In this document: positions 1 to 8,199 of the stretch, one piece after another
Layout of the letters: each line of letters begins with the position of its first letter
Numbering within the stretch: the first letter of the stretch is position 1
Source of the DNA: Zelonia costaricensis
Lineage: Eukaryota; Euglenozoa; Kinetoplastea; Trypanosomatida; Trypanosomatidae
Reading direction: 5' to 3'
DNA: 17,662 bases
NCBI GenBank assembly: GCA_030849075.1
Contig: JASAOO010003021.1
Coordinates: 1-17,662 of the forward strand
Translations under genes and position numbers: made by a program
The notes under the pieces: model-generated
Seen by the model: the letters and a program-made list of their open reading frames with translations, nothing else
Database searches by the model: none
Told to the model about the DNA's origin: nothing

Positions 1-286
1 GTCGAAGATGCACGTGCCCATGTCTCGTGCCTGCCACCCCTCGTGGTCATGCAACGCACCCCACGACAATGCGGGGCACCAGCCCAGTAAGAACAAGAGG
101 AGTCAGCTGTGCGCCAACGGCACCACCGTCGAGGCGCAGCGGCTGTGTGTGTCTGTGTGTCGAGTACGGTGTGCTGATTCGCTTTTGTTGTCGTTGCCGT
201 TGTCACTGCCTCTCTTGCAGTTGTGGGTCGACATGCACAGTGTTCGCTCTCTACCGCTGCCTTTTCCTGCATCTTCGAGAGAGCCG
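1..286 (-). other. 3' untranslated region of the DCX gene (partial)
   Basis: Sequence downstream of the TGA at 287-289, with pyrimidine-rich and GT-containing stretches on the plus strand (short TGTGTGTG near 145-159). No open frame here is supported. The polyadenylation site cannot be placed because trypanosomatids lack a fixed poly(A) signal. Confidence 0.5.
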
Positions 287-2425
287 TCAGTGCAGCCGTT
301 CCGACAACTTCATGGCCTCCTGGTGCATGGCGGTGTTCGGGTACGGAATCACGAACCGGTCCCCCGCAGACGCCACCACGGCGTCGCCGTCCATCAGCTC
401 GGACAAGTCCATCACCTCCGCCCCAGACGCGTCGAAGAGGAGGTCGACCCTCTTGCCGTCCCGCCACTGCAGCTCACGTGTGATGACGCTCTTGAGCGCC
501 GTCAGGGACTTGTAGGTCGGGCGCACCGTCACGGTGCGGTAGATGTTGTCGTCGTACTGGCCGTTCTCGTACACGCGAATGTGGATCGTCTTGGCCACCG
601 GCGACTGCGGCTTCTCCGCGGGCCGCTTCGCCACCAGCGCGACCTTGCGAGGCGGCGAGGCGGGCGCGCCGTACGACGCGTTGCCGGTTTTAGGCGGCAT
701 CGCGGCGGCAGGTGCGGCCGTGGTGGCGGGGGCGGGAGCCGGCGCAGGGGCGGCTGCAGTCAAGGGCGCAGGCGCGGGTGCGGACAGAGCTGCAGCTGGT
801 GCTGCCGGCAACGCCGCAGGAGTGGGACGCGGAGCAGCGGCCCTGCTGGCCGGGCGGGCGTCGCCGACGGCGGCAAATGGTGACTGTGTGCCGCTGGGCT
901 TGTAGGCGAAGCCGGGCGTCGCGACAAGTCGCATGCCCTCCTGCACAGCACCGGCTGACTTGACCTCCGCCCCAGTCTCCGTGAAGAGGCGCGAGGCGGT
1001 GAGGTGCTTCTTGTCCCACTGCAGCTTGCGCGTCACAACGGCGAAGACGGCGAACATGGTCGTGCACTGCGGCTGCAGCGCGATGCGCACCGGCTCCGAC
1101 ACAGTGCCGGCGGCCGTGGCCCGGCCGGCCAGCCAACAGAAGCGCGTGCTGCTCGAGGTCGCTCCGCTTCCAGAGCCGCGACGCCCCGCTACCACCATCG
1201 CGGACACGCCGTCGCTCGGCGCTTCGGCCGGCGCCTCCATCACCGGTGCCGTCACGGCGACCACCACCGCAGTGACATCGCGCAGCGACGTTTCGGGAGT
1301 GGGGCGGAGGTCCGGAACGCTGTCGATGTCTGCGTCGGCGGCGCTCGCGCGCAGCGGCAGCGCCGTGGGCAGTGGTGCGCCGAGGTCCTCTTCGAACGGC
1401 GCAGGGGGCGGCACAGCGGCGGGCCGGCGCGGCGGCTGCTTCTTCGCAGCGGTGGCCGTGGGGGCAGCCGCCCTTGGTGCGGCCTCGGTGTGGCGATGCG
1501 GTGAGGAGGGCCGTCGCGCCACCTTCGACGGCGGCTCCTTCTTGACCACAACCGGTGATGCCGCGCACCGCTTCGGCTCAGCCGCGGCCGCCGGTGCAGA
1601 CGCCACAAGCGACGCGGGCTGCGGTGAAGACGGCTGTTGCGCAGCCGGCTTCGCCTGCGTCCTTGGCTGGGGTGCAGCGGGCTGGGGTGGGGACGGTCCT
1701 CTCGCCAGTGTCGGCTGCGGTGGGACCGCCTGCTTGACGGGCTTTGGCTGCGGCTTGGACGGCGCAGCGCGTGCGGCGGCGATGGGCGGTGGCGGCGGTG
1801 GCGCGGCGAGCTGAAGTGGGGCCGCGTCGGCCGCTTGCGCAGAGGAGCGGCGGTGCGGCATGTGCAGGCCGTCCCAGCGGGGCAGCGCCTCCGCCTTCGG
1901 CGGCGGGGGCGGCGGGGCGGGCACCCTGGGCGCCGCGCCGCCGCCGGTGCCCTCTACAGGGTCGACGTGGCGAGCCGCGTCGCGGCGGCGGCCGTCCGCC
2001 TCCTCCACGGCGCCGAGGTCGAGGCACTCGGCAAAGAAGACCTTGGTGGCGCCGTCGGCGAAGCGGAGCTCCACTGCTGGTTTGCCCTGGAAGGCCTTCA
2101 TCACGCGCAGCACCTCGCCCGCCTCGCCGAGGTAGATGGGCTTTAGCACGTCGGCGGCGAAGTGCCCGCGGTCGGCGCGGTGCAGCAGCTGCAAGTCGTC
2201 CTTGACCGTGATCTTCTCGCCCACGCACACCTCAACTCCTCCAACGACGAGGCTCTGCGGCACCGCTGCGGCGGCCTGCTGCTGCGCGAGCTCCGCAATC
2301 TCGTGCGCCGACAGCTCCGGGTGGGCTGCCGCGATGGCGTCGAAGGCGGCCTGCTCTCGCTCTCGCGCCTCCCGCAGCTGCTGCAGCTGCAGCTGGATCT
2401 CCTCGCGTCGCGCAGCAGCCGACAT
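287..2425 (-). CDS. Double doublecortin-domain protein with N-terminal Mind-bomb-type SH3-like module
   Basis: Predicted microtubule-binding protein of 712 residues. I chose the ATG at 2425; the open frame extends 17 codons further, but only to a GTG. Residues 6-35 form a Gln/Arg/Glu-rich coiled-coil stretch. Residues 62-137 resemble a Mind-bomb SH3 repeat: a VKDDLQLL start, a YLGEAGEVLRV core and an RFADGATKVFF strand. A Pro/Ala-rich linker with Pro6 and Pro7 runs and a basic patch (VKKEPPSKVARR) follows. Residues 443-508 look like a degenerate DCX domain (VTRKLQW, then LFTETGAEV, then GMRLVATPG). Residues 612-698 are a clearer DCX domain: IRVYENGQYDDN, VTVRPTYKSL, LFDASGAEV, then DGDAVVASAGDRFV. 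DCX domains bind microtubules and often occur in pairs; that the same holds here is inference. The DCX call is fairly secure for the second copy, less so for the first, and the SH3-like call is by eye. It is the last gene transcribed in the window. Confidence 0.8.
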   Translation of the reverse strand: MSAAARREEIQLQLQQLREAREREQAAFDAIAAAHPELSAHEIAELAQQQAAAAVPQSLVVGGVEVCVGEKITVKDDLQLLHRADRGHFAADVLKPIYLGEAGEVLRVMKAFQGKPAVELRFADGATKVFFAECLDLGAVEEADGRRRDAARHVDPVEGTGGGAAPRVPAPPPPPPKAEALPRWDGLHMPHRRSSAQAADAAPLQLAAPPPPPPIAAARAAPSKPQPKPVKQAVPPQPTLARGPSPPQPAAPQPRTQAKPAAQQPSSPQPASLVASAPAAAAEPKRCAASPVVVKKEPPSKVARRPSSPHRHTEAAPRAAAPTATAAKKQPPRRPAAVPPPAPFEEDLGAPLPTALPLRASAADADIDSVPDLRPTPETSLRDVTAVVVAVTAPVMEAPAEAPSDGVSAMVVAGRRGSGSGATSSSTRFCWLAGRATAAGTVSEPVRIALQPQCTTMFAVFAVVTRKLQWDKKHLTASRLFTETGAEVKSAGAVQEGMRLVATPGFAYKPSGTQSPFAAVGDARPASRAAAPRPTPAALPAAPAAALSAPAPAPLTAAAPAPAPAPATTAAPAAAMPPKTGNASYGAPASPPRKVALVAKRPAEKPQSPVAKTIHIRVYENGQYDDNIYRTVTVRPTYKSLTALKSVITRELQWRDGKRVDLLFDASGAEVMDLSELMDGDAVVASAGDRFVIPYPNTAMHQEAMKLSERLH

Positions 2426-2674
2426 GGAGCTGTGCAACACGCTGGACAGCGTTGTCAAGCTATGATGGCCCTCCACAGCGAAGATGCGGTGCGCAAACGC
2501 TCAATGGCGCGTGCTGTGGCACGCCGTCTGCTCTCGTGTGCTTGTGTGCGTGCGGAAGTGAGCGTGAGCGAGCTTGTGTGGCGTCGCCGTCGAAAGTGCT
2601 GGAGCGCCACAAAGAAGAGAAGTCAGTGGATGCTCTGTGGTGCCCTCGGCTCTCTCTCTCAAGCGCGCGAGCTG

Positions 2675-2730
2675 CTGCGAGGAGAAGGACAAACAGAAAG
2701 AAGATCAAGAGGAGGTGATGAAGGGGGGCA
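2675..2730 (-). promoter_or_regulatory. Candidate spliced-leader acceptor for the DCX gene (near)
   Basis: Read on the minus strand, a pyrimidine-rich tract from about 2730 to 2680 is followed by the first AG at 2676-2675. It would give a 5' UTR of about 249 nt to the ATG at 2425. A weaker tract with AG at 2600-2599 is a further option. Confidence 0.4.
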
Positions 2731-3056
2731 ACGTGAAGAGTGCGGCAGGGCGACGCCGTGTCGGCTCCTGTGACGGTGCAGGTGCGGAGAGAGGGTGGAG
2801 GTCCAGAAGGTCCTTCCGGGCACAGCGCGGACGGCTGTCACGGTACCAGCATGAGCAAGTCGCTCCCTTTCCCGGCTTTCTTTCCGCCGATACCTCTTCC
2901 TAACTTCCACGCTACGTGGCGCGTCTCGCCGCTAGCCAAGCATCCACCATGAAGAACTTTGGGCGCAAGTGGCCGCACTAGACGTGCACCCTGCCTCCGT
3001 GCCAGTCGGCTAACGCCCCGAGGCCGCAGCACTCGTGGTGATACTTGTCTGGTGCT

Positions 3057-3117
3057 CTGAGGAGAGCAAAAAAAAAAAAAGCGAGACAGAGGAGGAGCGG
3101 GGAAAGAGAGAGAGTAC
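3057..3117 (-). promoter_or_regulatory. Strong polypyrimidine tract with AG, candidate distal spliced-leader acceptor
   Basis: On the minus strand 3117-3060 is almost pure pyrimidine, including a T13 run (3080-3068), and ends in AG at 3058-3057. It is the best-looking acceptor upstream of the DCX gene but would give a 5' UTR of about 631 nt. That leader would contain short upstream ORFs, including ATGs at 2950, 2943 and 2852 that terminate within 13 codons. Confidence 0.45.
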
Positions 3118-3908
3118 CCACCCGCGTCCATGCACACCCCACCCCCTCCTTCCTCTGCGCGCTTCAACACATCGCATTAGTCGGGTGGTCCTCTGCGAGC
3201 CGCGACAACGTGAGCGGCGACAGCTCTTACGGGACCGGCAACATACCACACACAACAACAACAGCCGCTACGAAGAAATGGCAGTGATACCCCGATTTCT
3301 TGCACGCCCTGGAATTCCTCCCCCCCCCACCCGGGCGCAAACGCCTTTGAAGCCAAGGAGAAGTGCCTGGCACTTCCACGTGTGCTGCGGCAGCCACACG
3401 TACCTGTACAAGGGCCCGGTGACAGGAGAGGGAGACGAACACACACGTTGCTTCAAAGGCTATGCGACGCCCAGCACCTCCAGCGGCAAATTAAAGTGGG
3501 GACCTTCACACACACAGACACACAAAGAGGAGGAGCGCGACGGCGATGCAGGACCGACATGCACACAAGGGGCGCACAACACGGCGCCGTCGCCATCGCC
3601 AAAAATGCCGGTGGCCCCCAGCCAAACGAAAAGAAGAAAAAAAGCAAGGCCGCCCATCCCTGCCCCCCTCTCCCACGGGAAGTGCGCCGTGTGCGCTGGA
3701 TGCGCGGGGAGACGAGAGGGACGTGAAAGGGTGCCGGAGACGCAGGAGAGGCAGGGGTCACCACCGCACAACCGTCAGTACGCGCGCCCCCTCTGAGGCG
3801 ATCCTACGCACCAAAAAGCCGCGGCCGCCAACGCAGCGGCAACGCACGGCAGTGACGTCCCAACCAGAAGAAGAGCGGCTGCCTCTTCGTGAGAAACGTG
3901 CAGGCTTG

Positions 3909-6065
3909 TCACTTCGGGTTGCCGAAGGAGAAGCTTGGCGCCGCGCTCGAGCCAAACGCCGGTGCCGACGCGTTCGCGCTGAACGAGAACGGGTTTGCAG
4001 GGGCGCCGGTGGCCGTGGCCGGCTTTGCACCAAACGCCGGGGTCGACGCCGGGACGCTGAACGAGAACATGGGCTTTGCCGGCGCCGCCCCTTCTGTCTT
4101 CGCCTTCTTCTGATCGTCGGCCTTGTCGTCGTCGCTGTCGGCGTTCGGGGCGAAGCCCTCATCGCTCGGGATGACCGCCGGTGGCCCAGGCCGCACGAAG
4201 GAGTTCACCCGCGGCGCCCCAAACGCCGGCGCTGCAGGGGCGGCGGGCGCGGCGGGCTTTGCGAAGCTGAAAGGGTTGGCCGGTGCCGCGCCGGCAGCCC
4301 CGCTGGGCGAAGCGGCGGACGGCGCGCCAAACGTCAGGGAGGCGCCGCCCGAGGCGGCAAAGCCGAACGCTGGCCTCGCCGGTGCCGCGCTGGCGGGGCC
4401 TGCCTTCTTCTGGTTGTCCGCCTTGTCGTCGTCGCTGTCCGCGTTTGGGGCGAAGCCGTCGTCGTCTGGCATGACAGCTGCCGGGCCTGGCTTCACGAAG
4501 GAGTTGGTCTTGAGTGCGCCAAAGGCCGGCGCCGCGGGGGGCGCGGGAGTGGGGGCAGCGGGGGCTACGGCGGCCGCAGCACCAGCAGCAGCCGCTGGGG
4601 GCTTGACGCCAAACGTAAACGGGTTGGCAGGGGCTGCAGCAGACGCCGGCGGCTTCACGCCGAAGGCCGGGGCAGACACGGAGGCGTTGAATGAAAACGC
4701 CGGCCTCGCCGGTGCCGCGCTCTCCGAGGCGGTCTTCTTCTGGCCCTCCCCGTTGTCGTCATCGCTGTCCGCGTTCGGGGCGAAGCCGTCGTCGTCCGGC
4801 ATGACAGCTGCCGGGCCTGGCTTCACGAAGGAGTTGGCATTGGGTGCGCCAAAGGCCGGCGCCGCGGGGGGCGCGGGGGCCGCCGCAGGAGTGCCGGCGG
4901 GCGTCGCGCCAAACAGGAGCGGCTTTGTCGGCGCGCTGGCTGCAGCGGGCTTGGCTCCGAAAAGCGGCGCGGCGGCGCTCTTTGCCTCCCCCGGCTTGGC
5001 GGCGGCAGCGGGTGCGTTGGCGCCGGCGTCGCTGGTGGCCGTCGCCGGCTTGCTGAAGAGTCGCGCCGAGGCGAGGGGCGCAATCGGCACGGTGAGCGAG
5101 TTCTCCGGTGAGCCGGCTGGGATGGCGGAGAGGGCGTTGCTGAAGGACTGCTGCGAGGCCTCCGAGCTGTCCGCCGTCTTGGCCGCCTTCAGCACCGGCT
5201 TGTCAGGCTCGTCCGCCGCGGACCGCCACGTGGCAGCCACACGCGGCCGCTGGGCGGGGGCAGTGGCGGTGGCGGCGGGCAGCCGAGCCGACAGCTTGAG
5301 CAAGCTTGGACGTGAGGGGTACTCGATGGAGCGGCGGCTGTCCACAGCCGGTGCGGTGTAGGGCAGAATGTAAGGCAGCGGGTCGCGCGCGGGCTGCGTG
5401 AAGTATTGGTTGATGGTGATCTGGTAGCTCGGCGTGTCGCGCACAGGGACGGCCGGGTGCAGCGACGTCGGTCGCACCATCGGCCCCCCTCGCGGCTGCG
5501 GAGGAGCTTGCGGCGGTGGCGGTGGTGGTGGTGCGTCCTGGGGTAGGTCGCCACGGCGAGGGCCGCGGCGCTCTATAGTGTCCGCGGTTCGTACCACTCC
5601 AGCGTCGCCGTACGCGCTGCTCTGAACGCCGTCAGTCATCGCGTAGCCCGGCGCGGTGGCGAGGTACGGGGTGTTGGGTGGTACTGCTGGGGAGGCGAGG
5701 GCCGGCTTCTGCGCGTCGCTGCTGCTGCTGCTGCCTGCTGCGGCGTCTGCCTCCTCCACGCCCTCCGCGCGCGGCCGCTTCATCGCGAAGACACCGCCGA
5801 CGGTTTCGCTCATGAGACGCCCGATTCGGGAAAAGTAGCGCCACACGCCGCTGCTGGGCTCCTCGTAGCCCCCGAACGGCGTCTCGCGGGGCTGCGCGTG
5901 GCGAGGGGCAAAGGGGCCGTCCGCTGTGAGCGGCGCCGACATGCGCGAGTCCCGGTAGAGCTCGCTGCTGGCGCCGCTTGCACGCGAGGACGAGGAAGGG
6001 GCGAGGCTGCTGAGGTGGGCGCCGCTGCTCCCGGCTGGGCGCACGCGAATGCGGTCGCGGTGCAT
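3909..6065 (-). CDS. FG-repeat nucleoporin with three long C-terminal repeats
   Basis: Predicted nuclear pore component of 718 residues, ATG at 6065. About twelve FG dipeptides lie between residue 369 and the C-terminus, as LFG, AFG, FTFG, LTFG and a terminal SFSFG, in an Ala/Pro/Ser-rich disordered context. Such FG regions bind transport receptors in the pore channel. Residues 403-512, 513-612 and 613-718 are three related repeats. Each carries NSFV(K/R)PGP, an acidic segment ending GFAPNADSDDD, and QKK, followed by FG or FSF motifs. Near the N-terminus, residues 74-95 (W75, Y77, F78, I81, L84, M85, V89, V92, F93) look like an amphipathic helix, followed by KRPR at 96-99, a possible nuclear localisation signal. 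Residues 211-225 (YQITINQYFTQP core) look like a structured or binding motif. A Pro8 run lies at 179-186. No coiled coil or beta-propeller was seen. I cannot assign it to a specific trypanosome Nup; nuclear-basket type is one possibility. Confidence 0.85.
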   Translation of the reverse strand: MHRDRIRVRPAGSSGAHLSSLAPSSSSRASGASSELYRDSRMSAPLTADGPFAPRHAQPRETPFGGYEEPSSGVWRYFSRIGRLMSETVGGVFAMKRPRAEGVEEADAAAGSSSSSDAQKPALASPAVPPNTPYLATAPGYAMTDGVQSSAYGDAGVVRTADTIERRGPRRGDLPQDAPPPPPPPQAPPQPRGGPMVRPTSLHPAVPVRDTPSYQITINQYFTQPARDPLPYILPYTAPAVDSRRSIEYPSRPSLLKLSARLPAATATAPAQRPRVAATWRSAADEPDKPVLKAAKTADSSEASQQSFSNALSAIPAGSPENSLTVPIAPLASARLFSKPATATSDAGANAPAAAAKPGEAKSAAAPLFGAKPAAASAPTKPLLFGATPAGTPAAAPAPPAAPAFGAPNANSFVKPGPAAVMPDDDGFAPNADSDDDNGEGQKKTASESAAPARPAFSFNASVSAPAFGVKPPASAAAPANPFTFGVKPPAAAAGAAAAVAPAAPTPAPPAAPAFGALKTNSFVKPGPAAVMPDDDGFAPNADSDDDKADNQKKAGPASAAPARPAFGFAASGGASLTFGAPSAASPSGAAGAAPANPFSFAKPAAPAAPAAPAFGAPRVNSFVRPGPPAVIPSDEGFAPNADSDDDKADDQKKAKTEGAAPAKPMFSFSVPASTPAFGAKPATATGAPANPFSFSANASAPAFGSSAAPSFSFGNPK
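3912..4859 (-). repeat. Three tandem coding repeats in the nucleoporin gene
   Basis: Units lie at 4530-4859, 4230-4529 and 3912-4229 (110, 100 and about 106 codons). Units one and two are nearly identical in DNA over roughly 38 bases around 4470-4507 and 4800-4837, which suggests recent duplication or gene conversion. The third is more diverged: its acidic motif reads VIPSDEG where the others have VMPDDDG. Each unit encodes one acidic module and several FG or FSF motifs. Confidence 0.85.
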
Positions 6066-6080
6066 TTCTGTGCTCGTGTG

Positions 6081-6104
6081 CTTTAGAGCGAGAGAGTGGT
6101 CGGT
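6081..6104 (-). promoter_or_regulatory. Candidate spliced-leader acceptor for the nucleoporin gene
   Basis: A short minus-strand pyrimidine stretch (about 6100-6084) is followed by AG at 6082-6081, giving a 5' UTR of only about 15 nt. The much longer tract at 6347-6378, with its first AG at 6313-6312 and a 5' UTR near 246 nt, is an equally good candidate. Confidence 0.3.
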
Positions 6105-6346
6105 ATGCGCGGGTGAGGCAGTGTCTATGGATGAGTGAAGGTTGTGCTTCGGGCACGCCGGCTGGGCCTGTGGCGAAGTGCAGGGCGCAGGCGAAACCTC
6201 AAAAGCGGATAAGCGTCACACGTGAGTCTCACGACGGCGACGGAAGCGGCGTAGGCGGTGATGCGGAAAGGGGCCGGGAGGTGCGGGGTCGTACCAGGCG
6301 GCGCAAAACGACTGCGCGGCGTGGGGCAGCGAAGCGGGTCGACAGC

Positions 6347-6378
6347 GGGTGGGGGGAGGGGGGAGGGGGGGGGGGGGG
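6347..6378. repeat. G-rich low-complexity tract
   Basis: Three G runs separated by single T or A bases, ending in G14 (6365-6378). The sense RNA here would be C-rich, so the tract can serve as a trans-splicing polypyrimidine signal. The plus strand could form a G-quadruplex in DNA. Confidence 0.8.
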
Positions 6379-6561
6379 CATCGCGTCGTGAAATGGAGCA
6401 AGAGAGAGGCGAGAAGTGCGGGAAAGGGCATCCGGTGCAGCTCGACAACACAAGCGGCGAAGGCAAGTCGCCACGCGGCGATCCGGTCCAAGTGAGGAAA
6501 CCCCAACCCTCACAGCGACGACTGTGTATGGGCAGACGAGAGAGGGGAGGGGGGGGGATGC

Positions 6562-6562
6562 N
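6562..6562. other. Ambiguous base (N)
   Basis: A single undetermined base five nucleotides after a G9 run. It is probably an assembly or base-calling problem at a homopolymer, so reading frames across it should not be trusted. Confidence 0.95.
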
Positions 6563-7258
6563 TGCCTTGCCGATCCCCCTCCCTGCGCCTCCATCAGCGC
6601 GTGCTGTTGGAGAAGACGACTGCACACCTCCAACGCTCCTTCTCAGACACTCGCTCTCCTGCTCGCTGCACCTGCAAGTTGCCCCCTTCGCTGATGGAGT
6701 TTGCGTACACGTCCACGGGACGGAGCCGTCGCAGGAGGGCTGCGGGGCGCACTTACAAAGGAAGAGCTCGTACATACACCACCACACCGGCCACACGTAC
6801 ACACACGCACGCACATACACGGAGGCGTGCAAGCGAGTGGAGACGAGCGCCGCGCACACACGCTCAATCAAAAACAAACTACGGAAGCCCCCTGCGCACA
6901 CGACGCGAGGGAGGCGGAAATGGGTGACCAGAAGTGAGGAAACAAAAAAGGGGGCGCGAGTTGCACGAGGCAAAAGCGGAACCAAGGGAAACGAGCGGAG
7001 CCGGGAAAGGCAAGAAGGGGAAGAGCGCACGCCGCCTCCGCCTCCCCGCCCCTCCACGCGCACCGCAGCATGACGGCTGCACAAACACACACACACAAGC
7101 ATACGCCGGTGGCGCAGACACGCACCACACTGCACGGACACGTGAGCGACAAGGGAAGCATAAGGAGGCAGCGCTGCGCTCAAGGGATACCGAGGAGGAG
7201 CAAGAGGGCGGGACGGGGGGGATGAAGAAGTTCGGACGGGCGCTGTAAAGAAGATGGT

Positions 7259-7271
7259 GGGGGGGGGGGGG
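7259..7271. repeat. G13 homopolymer
   Basis: Thirteen consecutive G on the plus strand in the NEK 3' spacer. Such runs are prone to length errors and natural length variation. Confidence 0.85.
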
Positions 7272-8199
7272 TGAGACACCACGGGATGCGCAGGGTGGCG
7301 TACAAGCAGAGGCACAGACACCAACACGCAAAGGGCAAGGACTGCCCAGGCACAGCCTCACACCATTTCCGCCTCTCGCAAACGCACGTCATCGCGCGAC
7401 ACGGAGGGTCAGGCGCGTGTGTGCGTTGGGACATGTCCGTAGGTACGTCCCTACATGGGCGTAGAAGGAAAGGAGAGGTGGGGGGTAAAACCTTGACGCC
7501 TGTGTGGGTCTGTGATGCGACATTCGCCAGTCTTGTGGCGGAACTCTGCCGCCGACGTGAGGCGTCGCCTCCTCAGCACGCACGCACGCGCACCACTTCC
7601 CCCCCCCCTCCCCTCTCATCCCACTCCCCCCTCCGCGTGCACGCACATCTATTCGGGCACATCAGAAATCCTGAGTGGGTCTTGCAGCGTCGCCGTGTAC
7701 ATCAAAAAATCGTCAGCACCGTGTGCACTACATGCGCACACGTGTGAGCGTGATTGTGTGACTGTGTGTAACTGTGTATGGGCTGGGGGAGGGTGTATGA
7801 GCAGGGACGGTCCTACACACGGGGGACGCAATCACACACAAACACACACAAACACAAACGCGTACACACGCACGCGCACGCATGTGCACGGGGTGGGAGA
7901 AAATGGTCAACCGAAAACGGAGGAAAGGCACAAAAGAGAGAGACGGGAAAGGCACGGCGGTTCCGCAGGGCAGCCACATATCACAGAAGAGAACATGCGC
8001 ACACACGCACCACACAGAGACAGGCAAGCGAAAACGCTTGCCCACGCGGGCCCGCCGGCAGTCGACGCTATCGCGTACTCCCCGCCTCTGGCCGTTTCAA
8101 CGCAGGAGGCGCACAGAAACAAACAAAAAAAGGAGCGGCGCGTCGCTGCGGCTTCTCGCACTCACGCGAGGCAATACTGATCAGCGCGGCGGCACGATG

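Larger units (their letters stand above)
2426..3908 (-). other. Spacer between nucleoporin and DCX genes
   Basis: About 1.5 kb with no credible gene. It should hold the 3' UTR of the nucleoporin and the 5' UTR of the DCX gene. It contains at least three polypyrimidine tracts in the sense direction, an A13 run, and short CA-rich stretches near 3510-3525. Open frames here are low-complexity and differ in composition from the five genes. Confidence 0.6.
6066..8199 (-). other. Spacer between NEK kinase and nucleoporin genes
   Basis: The longest gene-free stretch, 2.1 kb. It holds the NEK 3' UTR and nucleoporin 5' UTR, several long G runs on the plus strand (6347-6378, 6549-6557, 7259-7271), CA-rich stretches near 6770-6820, 7080-7100 and 7835-7880, and one ambiguous base at 6562. 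No tRNA-like or conserved RNA fold was recognised by eye. Confidence 0.55.

Noticed and set aside
3035..3796. Plus-strand open frame of 253 codons between the nucleoporin and DCX genes
   Set aside because: It begins at a non-ATG codon, includes translations of A-runs and CA repeats, and runs opposite to all five genes.
4123..5361. Long plus-strand open frame (412 codons) opposite the nucleoporin gene
   Set aside because: It is the antisense shadow of an Ala/Pro/Gly-rich repeat gene; GC-rich codons seldom make stops on the opposite strand. The FG motifs and acidic repeats make sense only on the minus strand.
6868..7161. Minus-strand ATG frame of 97 codons, Cys- and Leu-rich, with a pyrimidine tract upstream
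   Set aside because: Hydrophobic residues come from CT-rich and GT-rich simple sequence rather than a defined transmembrane pattern, and no family is recognised. A conserved orthologue would revive it.
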